A stretch of 64,000 bases of DNA from Phycomyces nitens (taxonomy: Eukaryota > Mucoromycota > Mucoromycetes > Mucorales > Phycomycetaceae), in NCBI GenBank assembly GCA_022702545.1, contig JAHRBC010000001.1:5146001-5210000 (forward strand). Reading direction: 5' to 3'. A model generated the notes under the pieces. It did no database searches. It was given only the letters and a program-made list of their open reading frames with translations, and was not told where the DNA came from. The stretch's first letter is position 1, and each line of letters starts with the position of its first letter. Position numbers and translations under genes: made by a program. Shown one piece after another: positions 61,501 to 64,000 of this stretch.

Positions 61501-62381
61501 ATTGATATCGACGATGTTGTCCAGCCTTCTCCAACCACAAAAATCCCAGAGAGTACAGGCCTCCAAAATCCAGACTTGAATATCCTGGTCAACTATGGCA
61601 TCTCATTTGACAATGACAATGACAATGAGATTAAAGAAGCCCAAAGCTCAAGCTCTGAAAGTATGCCACAAGAGATCATTGTTTGGTCAGAAAATGTGCC
61701 CAACTCTCAGGCCGACTCTCGAGCCGACTCTCAGGCCAACTCTCACCAAGAGCAGAACCATTGGGGCGGCCTAGCCATAAATAATGATATGGTTACAAAT
61801 GTAACTCGAGATGATCTTCTTTCCCTTTCTGACGGTGCCAAGGATGCTCAAAAAGTCACAGAGCCTGTAGAGATCGGTGCTGCTGCCCAAGACCATGTTT
61901 CTGTCAAGGAAACCATTGAAAACAAAAATATGTCAACTTCTCCCCCATCTGCAAACCAAGGTTGCAATAAAAATGATATAGCTATTCAAGACAAGCACCA
62001 GCCTATCTTGCCAAGTCAATTACCAGAATCCCATCAAAGCTCAACAGCGAGCGTAGGCAACGAGAAATCAGGCAAAAGAGCCACATTAAAGATCCCAACC
62101 AATAACCATGGACTCCAGAATCTAATGTTTTACCAGGCAAGTAAACTATCATTAGTAAAATATCAAGAGAAAATATATCGTATTTATTCTTTATTTGATT
62201 TATGATGTAGGATTCTGATCTGAATACCTGTGTAGAAGAATTTTGCAAGCAGTATGGAATGGAGGACCAAGTGAAGGATTTGCTCGAGCAGGTTGAAGAG
62301 CCATTTACGAAATGGAAAACCAACATCATCATGAACAGGCGCAACAAATCCAATAAAAAGGGGAAGAAGGCCAAGGTCTAG
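58509..62381 (+). CDS. F-box/LRR protein with long disordered GW/WG-containing tail
   Basis: Join 58509-60104, 60173-60269, 60334-61128, 61199-62136, 62211-62381, giving 1198 residues. The F-box is at about 24-66 (FLRLPNKVMELICRMLPT, then HPTWKTAARNILW), and leucine-rich repeats fill about 100-500 (CEKLTSLTIYGYQL, CHNLQSLHISLAG, CPSLTVLGISDCEYLTDE). This is SCF substrate-receptor architecture. Residues about 540-1140 are disordered and polar, with GW/WG dipeptides near 652, 718, 755, 909 and 1016. The end is a helical Lys-rich segment (VEEFCKQYGMEDQVKDLL ... KKGKKAKV). Intron 4 is GC-AG with perfect consensus CAG|GCAAGT; the GT reading puts a stop in frame. Intron 1 has two usable in-frame acceptors (60144 or 60172). 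The substrate is unknown. Confidence 0.83.
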
Positions 62382-63392
62382 CTCTGTTTCTTTTTCTTTT
62401 TTCTTTTCATAAATCCCATCACAACCTATCAATATTTTTTAGCAGAATCAAACGAAACAATTTTTTGCGATATTCTTATAAAGAGCAACCCAAAATGAAA
62501 AAATTGAATAGTTTAAAGGAACCATTATAATATCACTAGAAATGTTTTGAAAAAGGTATGGAATCCGATCCCTTTCAAAGTGTATGGTTTGTTTTAACAG
62601 TTGGCTAACAAATCGATTATACAATATAATACAATACAATACAGACTGTTAGTCGGTAGGTGATTAGCAATAAACTTGACAACCCTTGGTTTAGATGTAA
62701 AGAAACAAGGTATAACTATTCTCATTGTAAAATACCACATTCTTTCAAAACTCCAATTTCTTTAACCTTTTTATGCCAAATGTTTCATTCAATAAACGTA
62801 TCAATGCTTTCTATATCGTTACTTTTTAATAATAATAAAAAACAATTGTGTTGGTCAATGTATGCGGTAAGTTGCTTCAAGGACTCTGATATTTGAAGAT
62901 TCGTTTTAATATCCCTCCCTCTTTTGATTCTATTGTATATTGCTTGTATATATGTGATCAATTTATAAGAGTTCCATCGATAACAAGACCTCTCTATAAC
63001 CCCAAAAACTCCCTTTTTTTTTTCTCGACTATACTTTGTTGTTCTGTAGAGACATGTTGTGATTTGAATGATAAAGCGTTGTAAAGAAATGTATTATCTA
63101 CACTCTATTTTGTCGTGTTGTAATTAATCTCTACGATTTATTTGTAAAACTCTGTAGTTTTCCATGGAATATGTCAAAACTACAAACTTCCCAACCTATC
63201 TTGATCATAATTAAGAAAACAGGCAATAAATTGGATTGATATATATATATCTATAACATGTAATCCATCTAATTTATTTATTTCGTTTCTATATGTTATT
63301 AATATCAAACTCTTATTTGATTCGTACACTACTGGAAAATATGGGTTATATTGAATATAATATCCATATATTGTATAGGTGAATATATTTAT
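62382..63392. other. Convergent spacer, no gene
   Basis: 1 kb AT-rich spacer between the stops of the F-box gene and the PUL gene. Contains an ACAAT/ATACA tandem run (about 62618-62643). Short ORFs lack any protein character. Confidence 0.6.
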
Positions 63393-63957
63393 CTAGGATT
63401 GAATGCTTTGTGAAATCATGTTTCTGATATCCTTTGCCAAACCGAGTATCTTGTCCGACTTGATATCTTTTTTGCTGTCCAATATAGACTCGATATCCAA
63501 TGCAGACAAGAGATGTGGGAGAGAAGCATCCACAGGAACCAAGAACAAAAAGTTGGAGATTGCGGCCAAAGAGCGAAGTACTTTTGAATGCCACAAAAAT
63601 GGGTTATTGAACAGTTGAAATTGAAACAATTGTCTCTCAATATTACTTACCAATCTCTTCGTCTGATTCTTTTGATAGTGCATCCGTGAGAGCACTTACA
63701 ATCTCTACCTGCCAGTCATCGTCCTCTTGATCTGCAGTTCCTGTAGGCTCGCCATCATTCTCTTCTTTTTGTAGACGTTGAGTGGCAATCACTGTAGAGC
63801 AATTGAAGGCAAGGGATGCGGCTGTCTGGCGTACTAGGTTATCTTGGGACAAAAGTGTAGCGATCAGTAATTGGGTAAGAGATCCACGATGAGAAGAAGG
63901 AAGGTGAGATGTGAATTGAGAGGTCACCAAGGTATGGCTGGCGAACAAGTTTGACGC
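63393..63957 (-). CDS. PUL-domain protein, 3' end only
   Basis: Complement join 63393-63580, 63651-63957, with earlier exons beyond the right edge (an acceptor ATTAG lies at 63958). The 164 visible residues read ASNLFASHTLVTSQFTSHL, then DNLVRQTAASLAFNCS, WQVEIVSALTDALSKES and VLRSLAAISNFLFLV. This is the all-helical armadillo-like PUL domain pattern (PLAA/Ufd3/Lub1), which binds Cdc48/p97. PUL domains occur in Doa1/PLAA with WD40 repeats and in PPPDE-thioredoxin-PUL proteins; the missing N-terminus decides which. I infer a ubiquitin or SUMO pathway cofactor. The 63581 acceptor joins in phase and removes an alternative reading through the intron. Confidence 0.6.
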
Positions 63958-64000
63958 CTAATTTCCAATGAATAATGCGATTAGTTTATGGTTTCCTTGG

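Overview
The window is nuclear DNA from an intron-rich filamentous fungus. Coding blocks are moderately GC-rich. The spacers are very AT-rich and full of microsatellites. Introns are mostly 40-330 bp, and the usual donor is GTAAGN or GTATGT. A CotH-family spore-coat/invasin-like gene, a membrane-anchored GH18 chitinase and a 161-residue tropomyosin point to Mucoromycota (Mucorales or a Phycomyces-like relative). This placement is an inference from gene content, not from a sequence search.

Layout, left to right. (1) 1-1312, minus strand: a partial gene of unknown family running off the left edge, preceded by a small one-membrane-segment ORF only 33 nt upstream and in the same frame. (2) 3053-6971: tropomyosin, ribosomal protein eL43, an intronless Kelch-BTB gene and ribosomal protein eL35 (uL29). 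(3) 9013-16224: HSP90, ATP synthase subunit h (ATP14), a GH18 chitinase, and the convergent CotH-family gene. (4) 16225-20209 is an AT-rich desert. (5) 20210-26087: a divergent pair, an alpha-arrestin and a VPS9-domain Rab5-type exchange factor, both likely trafficking genes. (6) 26088-30684 is a second AT-rich desert with a tRNA-like relic, two AAT/ATT arrays and coding-like scraps. (7) 30685-48501: PP2A B56 subunit (13 exons, poly-Gln N-terminus), BCS1-like AAA ATPase A, a Rap-GAP protein, an integrase-type H2C2 zinc-domain protein and BCS1-like paralogue B. (8) 49333-64000: TRM6, CCT7, an importin-7/8-type karyopherin, an F-box/LRR protein with a GW/WG-containing tail, and the 3' end of a PUL-domain gene running off the right edge.

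I built exon structures by hand from splice consensus, reading frame and protein-family continuity. Every complete model sums to a whole number of codons. The most interesting observations are: the two BCS1-like paralogues 11 kb apart with shared intron positions; three GC-AG introns; the F-box/LRR protein with spaced GW/WG dipeptides; a nuclear gene carrying an integrase-type zinc domain without the rest of a retroelement; and several strong hairpins in non-coding DNA. I found no CRISPR array, prokaryotic operon, rRNA or intact transposon. I cannot claim a proven new system.
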